Assembly (NCBI GenBank): GCA_035798135.1
Contig: JAPFBR010000005.1
Coordinates: 1 to 64,000, forward strand
DNA from: Sediminicola sp035798135
GTDB taxonomy: Bacteria > Bacteroidota > Bacteroidia > Flavobacteriales > Flavobacteriaceae
Direction: 5' to 3'
DNA length: 64,000 nt
The position numbers were made by a program, and so were the translations under genes. Below are positions 55,402 through 63,513 of the stretch, piece by piece. Each line of letters starts with the position of its first letter. Within the stretch, counting starts at the first letter, position 1. The notes under the pieces were generated by a model. The model saw only the letters and a list, made by a program, of their open reading frames with translations. It was not told where the DNA came from and searched no databases.

Positions 55402-55765
55402 AGTCTTAATTGTTTGTGGTTAGTGCTCAATGATATCTGCTTCCTCAAAATGTTTGGGGGCCACAAGATACAAGATATCGTTATGAAGTGAAAGTCTTTA
55501 AGAGAATATACGATGAAAAAAATCGGAATAATTCAAACGTTATTTTTTTATATAAGATCGGATAAATCAGAGCATAAAAAAGGATGGATCATTATCTATA
55601 AAGCGAAAATGATATCAAGTTATTACTAATACATTTTCATAATAAGACTAAGTCGAAAATAGAAACGGGTTCCTTTTGTAATTAAAAAAGTTTAAAAATA
55701 AACAGCTATTGGAAATTGAACATGATTTAAAATAATCTACCCAATGTAATTTGTTGTTAAAGATT
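55402..55765. other. Non-coding spacer upstream of the metK promoter
   Basis: About 360 AT-rich bases with no credible ORF, repeat or structured RNA that I can see. It should hold the minus-strand promoter of the deoxynucleoside kinase gene. Confidence 0.45.
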
Positions 55766-55795
55766 TTGCGTTCAATTTGAATTCTCCTACTTTTG
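55766..55795 (+). promoter_or_regulatory. metK promoter
   Basis: TTG (55766-55768), 19 bases, TACTTTTG (55788-55795): a full Bacteroidota consensus. The predicted start of transcription near 55802 lies only a few bases before the SAM-II-like aptamer. Confidence 0.65.
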
Positions 55796-55809
55796 TCCCA
55801 CAATTTGAA

Positions 55810-55881
55810 GAGGAAGGATTTGACTGATTGCAACCTCGAGCTCCGGAACTGTTCCGGATCCTTAAAAATGCTAAAGCAGTT
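55810..55881 (+). promoter_or_regulatory. SAM-II-like riboswitch upstream of metK
   Basis: The region shows the SAM-II layout: P1 arms GAGG (55810-55813) and CCTC (55834-55837), a loop with GATTTGACTGATTGCA, and the downstream conserved AAATGCTAAAG (55866-55876). L1 GACTG (55822-55826) can pair with CAGTT (55877-55881) to form the pseudoknot. A 7-bp hairpin (TCCGGAA-CTG-TTCCGGA, 55842-55858) is inserted between P1 and the last conserved strand. A further hairpin TACTGAA-GTTCT-TTCAGTA (55884-55902) follows. GGATTTGAC (55816-55824) is perfectly complementary to GTCAAATCC (55926-55934), a possible competing stem. SAM-II binds S-adenosylmethionine and lowers expression. I recognise it by sequence only. 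Confidence 0.65.
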
Positions 55882-55962
55882 CCTACTGAAGTTCTTTCAG
55901 TATGAAAACTTCTTTATAACATTGTGTCAAATCCAGTACTCATTTTAAAATGATTGGAAATT

Positions 55963-57219
55963 ATGGCGTATTTATTCACCTCGGAATCAGTAAGTGAGGG
56001 ACACCCTGATAAAATAGCAGATCAAATAAGTGATGCTTTGTTGGATAATTTCTTGGCCTTTGATTCGGAGAGCAAGGTAGCTTGCGAGACTATGGTGACT
56101 ACAGGACAGGTTATTCTGGCCGGGGAGGTTAAGAGCCATACCTATCTAGATGTCCAACAAATAGCCAGAGATGTGATCAATAAAATTGGATATACCAAAG
56201 GGGAGTACCAATTTAGCGGGGATTCCTGTGGGGTAATATCTTTGATCCATGAACAATCGCAAGATATCAATCAGGGTGTTGATAGAGGTTCCAAAGAAGA
56301 ACAAGGAGCAGGAGACCAAGGTATGATGTTTGGCTATGCCACCAAGGATACCGATAATTATATGCCTCTTGCACTGGATATTTCCCATAAAATACTTCAA
56401 GAATTAGCATTATTAAGGAGAGAAAACAAGGATATAACCTATTTAAGGCCAGATGCAAAGGCACAGGTGACAATAGAATATTCAAATGAAAATGTACCTC
56501 AACGCATAGATACTATCGTAGTGTCTACCCAACACGATCAATTTGATAAGGTAGATGAGGTAATGTTGGAAAGGATTAAGAAGGATATAATTTCTATTCT
56601 TATTCCAAGGGTAAAAGAACAATTGCATGAATCTTTACAGCAACTGTTCGATGAAGATATCACTTACCATATCAATCCAACCGGCAAATTCGTTATTGGA
56701 GGTCCACATGGGGATACGGGGCTAACGGGCAGAAAAATCATAGTGGATACCTATGGCGGTAAAGGCGCCCATGGAGGCGGAGCCTTTAGTGGGAAGGATC
56801 CAAGTAAGGTAGATAGAAGTGCCGCCTATGCGGCCCGTCATGCAGCAAAGAATTTGGTAGCGGCAGGCGTTGCCGATGAAATATTGGTACAGGTAAGTTA
56901 TGCCATCGGGGTAGTTAAGCCCACATCTATCTATGTAGATACCTATGGTACCTCTAAAGTGAATTTAAGTGATGGGGAAATAGCCAAAAAGGTAGCGGAA
57001 TTATTCGATATGAGGCCTTTTGCCATCGAAGATCGCTTAAAATTACGCAATCCTATATATTTGGAAACAGCGGCATATGGGCACATGGGCAAAGAATCAA
57101 AAGTCGTAAGAAAGGTGTTTGAGTCGCCATATAATGGCCGGATCGAAAAGGATGTGGAGTTATTCACTTGGGAAAAATTGGATGCCATAGACAAGGTGAA
57201 AGCGGCCTTTCAATTGTAA
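55963..57219 (+). CDS. metK: S-adenosylmethionine synthetase
   Basis: A 418-residue enzyme that makes SAM from methionine and ATP. The start is the ATG at 55963 (MAYLFTSESVSEGHPDKIAD), which matches the family; a TTG three codons upstream is less likely. Landmarks are GAGDQGMMFGYAT, GPHGDTGLTGRKIIVDTYGG and GGGAFSGKDPSKVDRSAAYAAR. The length is a little above the usual 380-400. A SAM-II-like leader precedes it, so the enzyme would be feedback-controlled by its own product (inference). Next in the same direction is the metY operon. Confidence 0.97.
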   Translation: MAYLFTSESVSEGHPDKIADQISDALLDNFLAFDSESKVACETMVTTGQVILAGEVKSHTYLDVQQIARDVINKIGYTKGEYQFSGDSCGVISLIHEQSQDINQGVDRGSKEEQGAGDQGMMFGYATKDTDNYMPLALDISHKILQELALLRRENKDITYLRPDAKAQVTIEYSNENVPQRIDTIVVSTQHDQFDKVDEVMLERIKKDIISILIPRVKEQLHESLQQLFDEDITYHINPTGKFVIGGPHGDTGLTGRKIIVDTYGGKGAHGGGAFSGKDPSKVDRSAAYAARHAAKNLVAAGVADEILVQVSYAIGVVKPTSIYVDTYGTSKVNLSDGEIAKKVAELFDMRPFAIEDRLKLRNPIYLETAAYGHMGKESKVVRKVFESPYNGRIEKDVELFTWEKLDAIDKVKAAFQL

Positions 57220-57257
57220 TTTTATTGAAAAATTAGGAAATTTAAATTTTCCGAACC

Positions 57258-57265
57258 TATATTTG
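57258..57265 (+). promoter_or_regulatory. metY operon promoter -7 element
   Basis: TATATTTG, a full TAnnTTTG match about 31 bases before the SAM-I aptamer. A TTG at the best spacing was not found. Confidence 0.5.
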
Positions 57266-57295
57266 TAGACCTTAAGTTCAAACACGTATTGAATA

Positions 57296-57402
57296 GTTAT
57301 CAAGAAAGGCCGAGGGAATAGACCCTATGAAGCCTTAGCAACCCTTTGCTCCAAAAGCAATGAAGGTGCTAAATTCTGCCCAATTTGTTTGGGACAGATA
57401 AC
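57296..57402 (+). promoter_or_regulatory. SAM-I (S-box) riboswitch upstream of metY
   Basis: Core S-box blocks are in order: P1 arms GTTATC (57296-57301) and GATAAC (57397-57402), AAGAAAGGCCGAGGGA, CCCTATGAAGCC, TTAGCAACC, then AAGGTGCTAAATTC and the P4 region GCCCAATTTGTTTGGGAC. This matches the SAM-I class, which turns off transcription when SAM is abundant. The terminator hairpin follows at 57408-57440. Confidence 0.93.
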
Positions 57403-57407
57403 AAAAA

Positions 57408-57440
57408 CAGGTTGCCCATGGCAACTGACTTTTCTTTTTA
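57408..57440 (+). terminator. SAM-I expression-platform terminator
   Basis: GTTGCC-CAT-GGCAAC with flanking CA/TG pairing and a U-rich tail (TTTTCTTTTT) just after the aptamer. It stands about 90 bases before metY, so ligand-bound RNA should stop transcription here. Confidence 0.8.
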
Positions 57441-57529
57441 ACTTTTTTGATTTTACCTATTCGCATTGTCAGCGGATTAGGGTTTGGATTTTTTAATTTA
57501 TAAGTTTTAACAATTAAAAAACAAAAATC

Positions 57530-58825
57530 ATGAGTGATCAAAAATTTTCAACAAATGCACTTCATGCAGGCCACGATGTGGCTGCCAACGGAGGAACAAG
57601 AGCAGTGCCTATTTACCAGAGTACGGCCTTTGTATTTAAAGATTCGGACCATGCAGCCAATCTATTTGCACTGGCGGAGCCCGGGAATATTTACACTAGG
57701 ATTAATAATCCTACCAACGATATTTTAGAGCAACGATTGGCAGTATTGGAGGGCGGGATAGCATCTGTGGTTACCGCTTCTGGTACTGCGGCCATTTCAA
57801 CGACCTTATTGGTTTTATTAAAAGCTGGAGACCATATTGTGGCCTCCAATAGTTTATATGGTGGGACTTACAATTTACTGAATGTAACCTTGCCTAGACT
57901 TGGCATCACTACCACATTTGTAGATCCTTCTGATCCTGCAAATTTTGGCAAGGCGGTTCAAGAGAATACCAGAGCCATTTTTGTAGAGTCCCTCGGGAAT
58001 CCCAAATTGGATGTTTTAGACCTAGCTGCAATATCAAAGGAAGCCAAAGCAGCTAAAATTCCATTTATCGTTGATAATACGGTCGCAACACCTGCTTTGT
58101 TAAATCCTATAGCCCATGGCGCCAATATCGTGATCCATTCCCTGACCAAGTTTATCAATGGCAATGGAACGGCACTTGGCGGAGCCATTATAGATGCAGG
58201 GACTTTTGATTGGAGCAATGGCAATTTTCCTGAATTTACAGAACCATCAGCGGGATATCATGGATTGGTATATCACGAAGCCTTGGGGCCAGCTGCCTTT
58301 ATTGCAAAGGTGAGGATAGAAGGATTGCGGGATCATGGGGCCGCATTGAGCCCGTTTAATGCCTTTCAAATTATACAAGGTTTGGAAACCTTGGAGATAA
58401 GAATTGCAAAACACAGTGAAAATGCACTGGCACTTGCCAAATGGTTGGAAAATCGTGAGGAGGTTGTTTGGGTGAATTATCCTGGTCTGGAAAGTAGTAA
58501 ATATAACCAACTAGCCAAGAAATATCTTCCCAAAGGTCAAAGTAGTGTTGTTACCTTTGGAGTTAAAGGAGGGTTTGAATCAGCCAAAAAAATTGCAGAT
58601 GAAACCAAAATATTCTCCTTATTGGCCAATATTGGCGATACAAAATCTTTGATCATCCACCCGGCTAGTACCACGCACCAGCAATTAGATGCTGCAGCCC
58701 AAGAGGCTACGGGGGTTACTACAGATCTTATCCGATTATCGGTTGGACTGGAAAATCTGGAGGATTTAAAGGCCGACTTGGAACATGCCTTTAAGACCAT
58801 TACGCAGACAAATCCAGTAGCCTAG
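57530..58825 (+). CDS. metY: O-acetylhomoserine aminocarboxypropyltransferase (MetY-like)
   Basis: A 431-residue PLP enzyme of the Cys/Met metabolism family. Landmarks are TNALHAGHDVAANGGTRAVPIYQSTAFVF, YTRINNPTNDILEQRLA, the PLP Lys in IHSLTKFINGNGTALGGAI, and HPASTTHQQLD. The long insert before LGPAAFIAKVRIEGLRDHGAALSPF and length near 430 favour MetY (O-acetylhomoserine sulfhydrylase) over cystathionine synthase. It makes homocysteine from O-acetylhomoserine and sulfide. It is the first gene after the SAM-I riboswitch; the acetyltransferase fusion lies 53 bases downstream. Confidence 0.92.
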   Translation: MSDQKFSTNALHAGHDVAANGGTRAVPIYQSTAFVFKDSDHAANLFALAEPGNIYTRINNPTNDILEQRLAVLEGGIASVVTASGTAAISTTLLVLLKAGDHIVASNSLYGGTYNLLNVTLPRLGITTTFVDPSDPANFGKAVQENTRAIFVESLGNPKLDVLDLAAISKEAKAAKIPFIVDNTVATPALLNPIAHGANIVIHSLTKFINGNGTALGGAIIDAGTFDWSNGNFPEFTEPSAGYHGLVYHEALGPAAFIAKVRIEGLRDHGAALSPFNAFQIIQGLETLEIRIAKHSENALALAKWLENREEVVWVNYPGLESSKYNQLAKKYLPKGQSSVVTFGVKGGFESAKKIADETKIFSLLANIGDTKSLIIHPASTTHQQLDAAAQEATGVTTDLIRLSVGLENLEDLKADLEHAFKTITQTNPVA

Positions 58826-58878
58826 AGTCCTGTTGGAAACAAAATATAAGTACCTGTCAATTATAAGATGACCCGTTT

Positions 58879-61800
58879 ATGTTAAAGCATTTAAAGATTA
58901 AAAAGTATACCACCTACAGCGGAAGTAGTTTGGATATTTCCTTGTCCTATCAGCTATTTGGCCCGGAATTGCATACTGCCCCAATTGTATTGGTAAATCA
59001 TGCCCTTACAGGGAACTCGGACGTTGCCGGGGAACACGGATGGTGGTCGGCCTTAATTGGTGATGATAAGTGCATAGACACCAAAAAATACACGGTGCTC
59101 TGTTTTAATGTTCCTGGCAATGGGTATGATGGTTTTGTCATTGAAAACTATAAGGATTTTGTGGCTAGGGATATTGCCAATATTTTTTTGCAGGGCTTGG
59201 AATTGTTGGATATAAAAAGGATTTACGCTTTGATTGGGGGATCTTTAGGGGGAGGCATAGCTTGGGAAATGGCGGTATTGAAGCCAAATCTTGCGGAACA
59301 TTTGATACCGGTGGCATCCGATTGGAAATCAACCGACTGGTTAATTGCCAACTGTCAAATCCAGGAACAGTTTTTGGTTAATTCCAAACATCCCGTTCAG
59401 GATGCCCGTATGCACGCCATGTTGTGCTACCGAACCCCTGAATCTTTTAAGGAACGATTTAAAAGAAGTACCAATGAAGAATTAAAAGTATTTAATGTGG
59501 AGAGCTGGTTGCTGCACCATGGGAACAAGCTACAGGAGCGATTCCAATTATCGGCATATAAGCTGGCCAACCAATTATTAAAAACCATAGATGTAACCAG
59601 GGATGGTGAGGACCGTTTTATGAAATTGCAGAAGAGCGACACCAATATTCATATCATAGGGGTAGATTCCGATTTATTTTTTACTGCTAAAGAAAATAAG
59701 GAAACCTTTAAACAATGGGCCCAGGCCAATAGCAAGGTTACCTATGGTGAAATTCATTCTCTACATGGGCATGATGCTTTTTTGATCGAATTTGATCAGG
59801 TCCAGGAATTGCTAAAAGGCATTTTTGACCATAATGGGGATAGCAAGAGGATAAAAGTGTTGAAATTCGGAGGTAAATCTTTAGCCAACGGGGAAGGATT
59901 AGAGAGGGTTTTGGATATCATCACAACCAAAGTGAAAGTTGGAGAAAAAATCACCGTAGTATTATCTGCTCGGGACAAGGCCACGGATCAACTGGTGACT
60001 ATTTTGGAAAAGGCTGCCAATGGGAAGAATTACGCCAAGGAATTTGAGGCCTTTGAAAAATATCAAAGACACACCTATAAAAATGTAGACCTGTCCAAGG
60101 AATTTTCGGAATTGGTGAAATTGTTCGAGGGAGTGTCCCTCTTAGGGGATTACAGCTCCAAAATCAAAGACCAGGTGTTATCGTATGGAGAACTTATTTC
60201 TGCCAAACTATTGACAAAGTTATTGATAGGGAGAGGTATAAAGGCGAAATTGTTGGATTCCAGAAACTTGATAAAGACCGATGCCACCTTTGGTGATGCT
60301 CAGGTTTTGGATGGCCTGTCCAGGGATAATGTGGTCTACGAATTTGGTAAATTGGATGCTGATTGTGTACCTGTTATTGCAGGTTTTATTGCCTCCAATA
60401 CCGATAATGCCACGACTACACTAGGGAGAAATGGCAGTAATTATTCTGCTTCCTTATTGGCTAATTACTTAAATGCCGAAGAGTTGCAGAGCTATACCCA
60501 TGTGGATGGGATCTTTACTGCCAATCCGGATTTGGTGCCTGATGCCAAAATTATTTCTGAGCTTTCCTATGGGGAGGCCAATGAGTTGGCTAATTTTGGT
60601 ACAACCATATTGCACGCCAAGACCATTATTCCCCTTATCGAGAAAAATATCCCATTGCGAATATTAAACACCTTTAATAATGATAACAAGGGGACCCTCA
60701 TAAGTGCGAAAACAGATGTAGAAGGCATCAAATCACTTTCTGTCTTTGAGCATATGTCCCTTATTAATTTAGAGGGTCGTGGTCTTTTGGGAAAAGTGGG
60801 TGTGGATGCCCGAATTTTTAGGGCTTTGGGTGAGAATAAGATTAGTGTGAGCATCATCTCACAAGGATCTTCTGAAAGGGGCATTGGATTGGTTGTGGCT
60901 ACGGATAAGGCCGTATTGGCCAAGATGGCTCTGGAAAGGGAATTTGAGCACGATTTCCATTCCCAAGATATAAGTATGATTACAGTGGTGGAAGACGTTT
61001 CCATTATTTCCATTGTAGGGGAGGACTTGAGCACTTTTCACAAGCCTTATAATGCGCTGATAAAAAATCAGATAGTGCCTTTGCTGTTCAATAATACGGT
61101 ATCTGGGAAGAACGTGAGTTTGGTCCTTAAAAAAACCGATCTGCACAAGGCTCTTAATGTGATGCACGGTCAGATTTTCGGAATCAGCAAGAAGGTGAAT
61201 ATAGCCGTATTTGGTCACGGCAATGTTGGGGGCACCCTGATAGATCAAATTTTGAAATCTTCAAAGAAGATCGAAAAAAGAAATGGGATTCACCTCAATG
61301 TCTTTGCTGTTGCGAATTCCAAAAGAGTGCTTTTTAATCCTAAGGGCGTCTCAAAGAATTGGAAGACGAATATCGTTTCCAAAGGCTTGGAATATCAAAT
61401 TGAAGATGTATTTGATTTTGCCAGGAACCACCATCTGGAAAACTTGATAGCTGTTGACAATACGGCCAATCAGGATTTTGTGGCCCATTATTTTGATTTT
61501 GTAGAAAACGGATTCGATCTGGTCTCTTCCAATAAGATTGCCAATACGTTGGGATATGACTTCTATCAATTATTGCGGGAAGAACTGGATAAACATCAAA
61601 AGCAATACCTCTATGAGACCAATGTAGGAGCAGGGTTACCTTTGATAGATACCATAAAATTATTGCATATGTCGGGAGAGAATATCACCAGAATAAAAGG
61701 GGTGTTCTCCGGTTCCTTGAGTTATATTTTTAATACCTTTTCTGAGGTGGATGCCTCTTTTTCCAGTATCTTAAAAGAAGCAATGGACAACGGATTCACC

Positions 61801-62265
61801 GAGCCTGACGCAAGGGAAGACCTTTCCGGCAATGACGTTGGAAGAAAATTACTTATTTTGGCGAGGGAACTCGATTTAAGTAATGAATTTTCAGATATTG
61901 ATATTCAAAATTTGATTCCAAGTGAATTGAGAGAGGGCACAGTTTCTAAATTTTTACAGAATTTGGAGGTGTTGGATGAAAAATTTAATACCCTCAAACA
62001 ACAACAAAAGCCAAACCATGTATTGCGGTATGTGGGAGATCTTTCCGGGGACTTGCAAAAGGAAAAAGGCGTTTTGGAGGTGAAATTGGTTTCTGTACCC
62101 AAAGAAAGTGCCATGGGGCAAGTAAAGGGTTCTGATTCCATCATTGAAATTTATACAGAATCCTATGGTGAAAAACCGTTGGTCATTCAAGGAGCGGGTG
62201 CAGGTGCAGCGGTAACGGCAAGAGGGGTATTTGGCGATATATTACGAATTACAGAGAAAAGTTGA
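58879..62265 (+). CDS. Fusion of homoserine O-acetyltransferase (MetX) with aspartokinase-homoserine dehydrogenase
   Basis: A 1128-residue continuous protein. Residues 1-320 are MetX-like: oxyanion region VNHALTGNSDVAG, nucleophile Ser122 in LIGGSLGGGIAWE, acid Asp265 in VDSDLFFTA, and base His298 in HSLHGHDAFL, so the triad is complete. After a linker of a few residues, aspartokinase begins at about 326 (VLKFGGKS, 327-334; usual KFGGTS) and includes LSARDKATDQL and TTTLGRNGSNYSASLLAN. Two ACT-like repeats follow (about 620-765), then homoserine dehydrogenase from 773 (IAVFGHGNVGGT) with VGAGLPLIDTIK and FSGSLSYIFNTFSE. It would do three of the four steps from aspartate to O-acetylhomoserine; aspartate-semialdehyde dehydrogenase is not here. 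No stop lies between the parts. Confidence 0.93.
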   Translation: MLKHLKIKKYTTYSGSSLDISLSYQLFGPELHTAPIVLVNHALTGNSDVAGEHGWWSALIGDDKCIDTKKYTVLCFNVPGNGYDGFVIENYKDFVARDIANIFLQGLELLDIKRIYALIGGSLGGGIAWEMAVLKPNLAEHLIPVASDWKSTDWLIANCQIQEQFLVNSKHPVQDARMHAMLCYRTPESFKERFKRSTNEELKVFNVESWLLHHGNKLQERFQLSAYKLANQLLKTIDVTRDGEDRFMKLQKSDTNIHIIGVDSDLFFTAKENKETFKQWAQANSKVTYGEIHSLHGHDAFLIEFDQVQELLKGIFDHNGDSKRIKVLKFGGKSLANGEGLERVLDIITTKVKVGEKITVVLSARDKATDQLVTILEKAANGKNYAKEFEAFEKYQRHTYKNVDLSKEFSELVKLFEGVSLLGDYSSKIKDQVLSYGELISAKLLTKLLIGRGIKAKLLDSRNLIKTDATFGDAQVLDGLSRDNVVYEFGKLDADCVPVIAGFIASNTDNATTTLGRNGSNYSASLLANYLNAEELQSYTHVDGIFTANPDLVPDAKIISELSYGEANELANFGTTILHAKTIIPLIEKNIPLRILNTFNNDNKGTLISAKTDVEGIKSLSVFEHMSLINLEGRGLLGKVGVDARIFRALGENKISVSIISQGSSERGIGLVVATDKAVLAKMALEREFEHDFHSQDISMITVVEDVSIISIVGEDLSTFHKPYNALIKNQIVPLLFNNTVSGKNVSLVLKKTDLHKALNVMHGQIFGISKKVNIAVFGHGNVGGTLIDQILKSSKKIEKRNGIHLNVFAVANSKRVLFNPKGVSKNWKTNIVSKGLEYQIEDVFDFARNHHLENLIAVDNTANQDFVAHYFDFVENGFDLVSSNKIANTLGYDFYQLLREELDKHQKQYLYETNVGAGLPLIDTIKLLHMSGENITRIKGVFSGSLSYIFNTFSEVDASFSSILKEAMDNGFTEPDAREDLSGNDVGRKLLILARELDLSNEFSDIDIQNLIPSELREGTVSKFLQNLEVLDEKFNTLKQQQKPNHVLRYVGDLSGDLQKEKGVLEVKLVSVPKESAMGQVKGSDSIIEIYTESYGEKPLVIQGAGAGAAVTARGVFGDILRITEKS

Positions 62266-62267
62266 TT

Positions 62268-63434
62268 ATGAAAAAACAGCAGTTTGAAACGGAAGCAATA
62301 CGCACGCAAATGGAACGCAGTCAGTATTTGGAGCATTCAACGCCCATGTACTTGACTTCCAGTTTTATTTTTGAGGATGCAGAGGATATGCGGGCTTCGT
62401 TTGCAGAGGAAAAGGAAAGAAATATTTATTCCAGATATAGCAACCCGAATTCTTCGGAGTTTATAGAAAAGGTGTGTAAAATGGAAGGCGCAGAAGAGGG
62501 TTTTGCCTTTGCGTCGGGCATGGCAGCTGTTTTTTCAACCTTTGCCGCCCTATTGGAAAGTGGGGACCATATTATTTCCTGTCGCAGTGTTTTTGGCTCT
62601 ACCCACAGTCTATTTACCCAATTTTTTCCGAAGTGGAACATCAATACAAGTTATTTCAATATTGGCGAGGTAGATACCATTGAGAGCCTCATCACTCCAA
62701 AAACTAAAATCATTTATGCGGAATCCCCTACCAATCCAGGGGTTGATATCTTGGATCTGGAAGTTCTTGGGGCGATTGCCAAAAAACATAATTTGATTTT
62801 TATTATTGATAATTGTTTTGCTACCCCATATCTCCAGCAACCTATGAAATTTGGTGCCCACTTAGTGATTCATTCCGGGACCAAACTTATGGATGGACAG
62901 GGTCGAGTGTTGGCGGGCATCACCGTTGGTGGAAGGGAATTGATGGACAAGATATACCGATTTTCACGTATCACAGGTCCAGCCTTATCCCCCTTTAACG
63001 CATGGGTGTTATCCAAAAGTTTGGAGACCTTATCGGTAAGGGTAGACCGTCATTGTGAGAATGCCTTAAAACTTGCCCACTTCTTAGAAGATCATCCAAA
63101 GGTAAATTGGGTAAAATATCCGTTTTTGAAGTCGCACCCCCAATATGAAATTGCCAAAAAGCAGATGAAAGCCGGAGGTTGTGTCGTGGCCTTTGATGTA
63201 AAGGGAGGAGTAGAGGCAGGAAAGAAATTCTTTGATGCCATAAAACTACTTTCTTTATCCGCAAATTTGGGGGATGCAAGGAGTATTGTTACACACCCCG
63301 CATCTACCACCCACAGCAAGTTGACGACAGATGAACGCTTGGGTACCGGGATTACGGATGGTATGGTTAGGGTATCTGTGGGACTGGAACATATAGATGA
63401 TATTATTGCTGATATTGACCAAGCGTTGGGGTAG
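62268..63434 (+). CDS. Trans-sulfuration family PLP enzyme (MetZ/MetB-like)
   Basis: A 388-residue PLP enzyme starting at the ATG at 62268, 2 bases after the fusion gene stop. Motifs are EHSTPMYLTSSFIFEDAEDM, YSRYSNPNSSEFIEKV, the PLP Lys in IHSGTKLMDGQGRVLAGI and the HPASTTHSKLTTDERLGTGI block. It resembles O-succinylhomoserine sulfhydrylase (MetZ) and cystathionine gamma-synthase; the exact reaction is unclear by eye. With MetY at 57530 it gives two sulfur-assimilating PLP enzymes around the MetX fusion, and both would accept an activated homoserine. They are not close copies. Confidence 0.9.
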   Translation: MKKQQFETEAIRTQMERSQYLEHSTPMYLTSSFIFEDAEDMRASFAEEKERNIYSRYSNPNSSEFIEKVCKMEGAEEGFAFASGMAAVFSTFAALLESGDHIISCRSVFGSTHSLFTQFFPKWNINTSYFNIGEVDTIESLITPKTKIIYAESPTNPGVDILDLEVLGAIAKKHNLIFIIDNCFATPYLQQPMKFGAHLVIHSGTKLMDGQGRVLAGITVGGRELMDKIYRFSRITGPALSPFNAWVLSKSLETLSVRVDRHCENALKLAHFLEDHPKVNWVKYPFLKSHPQYEIAKKQMKAGGCVVAFDVKGGVEAGKKFFDAIKLLSLSANLGDARSIVTHPASTTHSKLTTDERLGTGITDGMVRVSVGLEHIDDIIADIDQALG

Positions 63435-63513
63435 GATTAATTCATGAAGTTGTAAGGTCAAAAACTGGGGATTGGCACATACAAAGCAAGGCCAAATTTC
63501 CTATATTCGTAGT

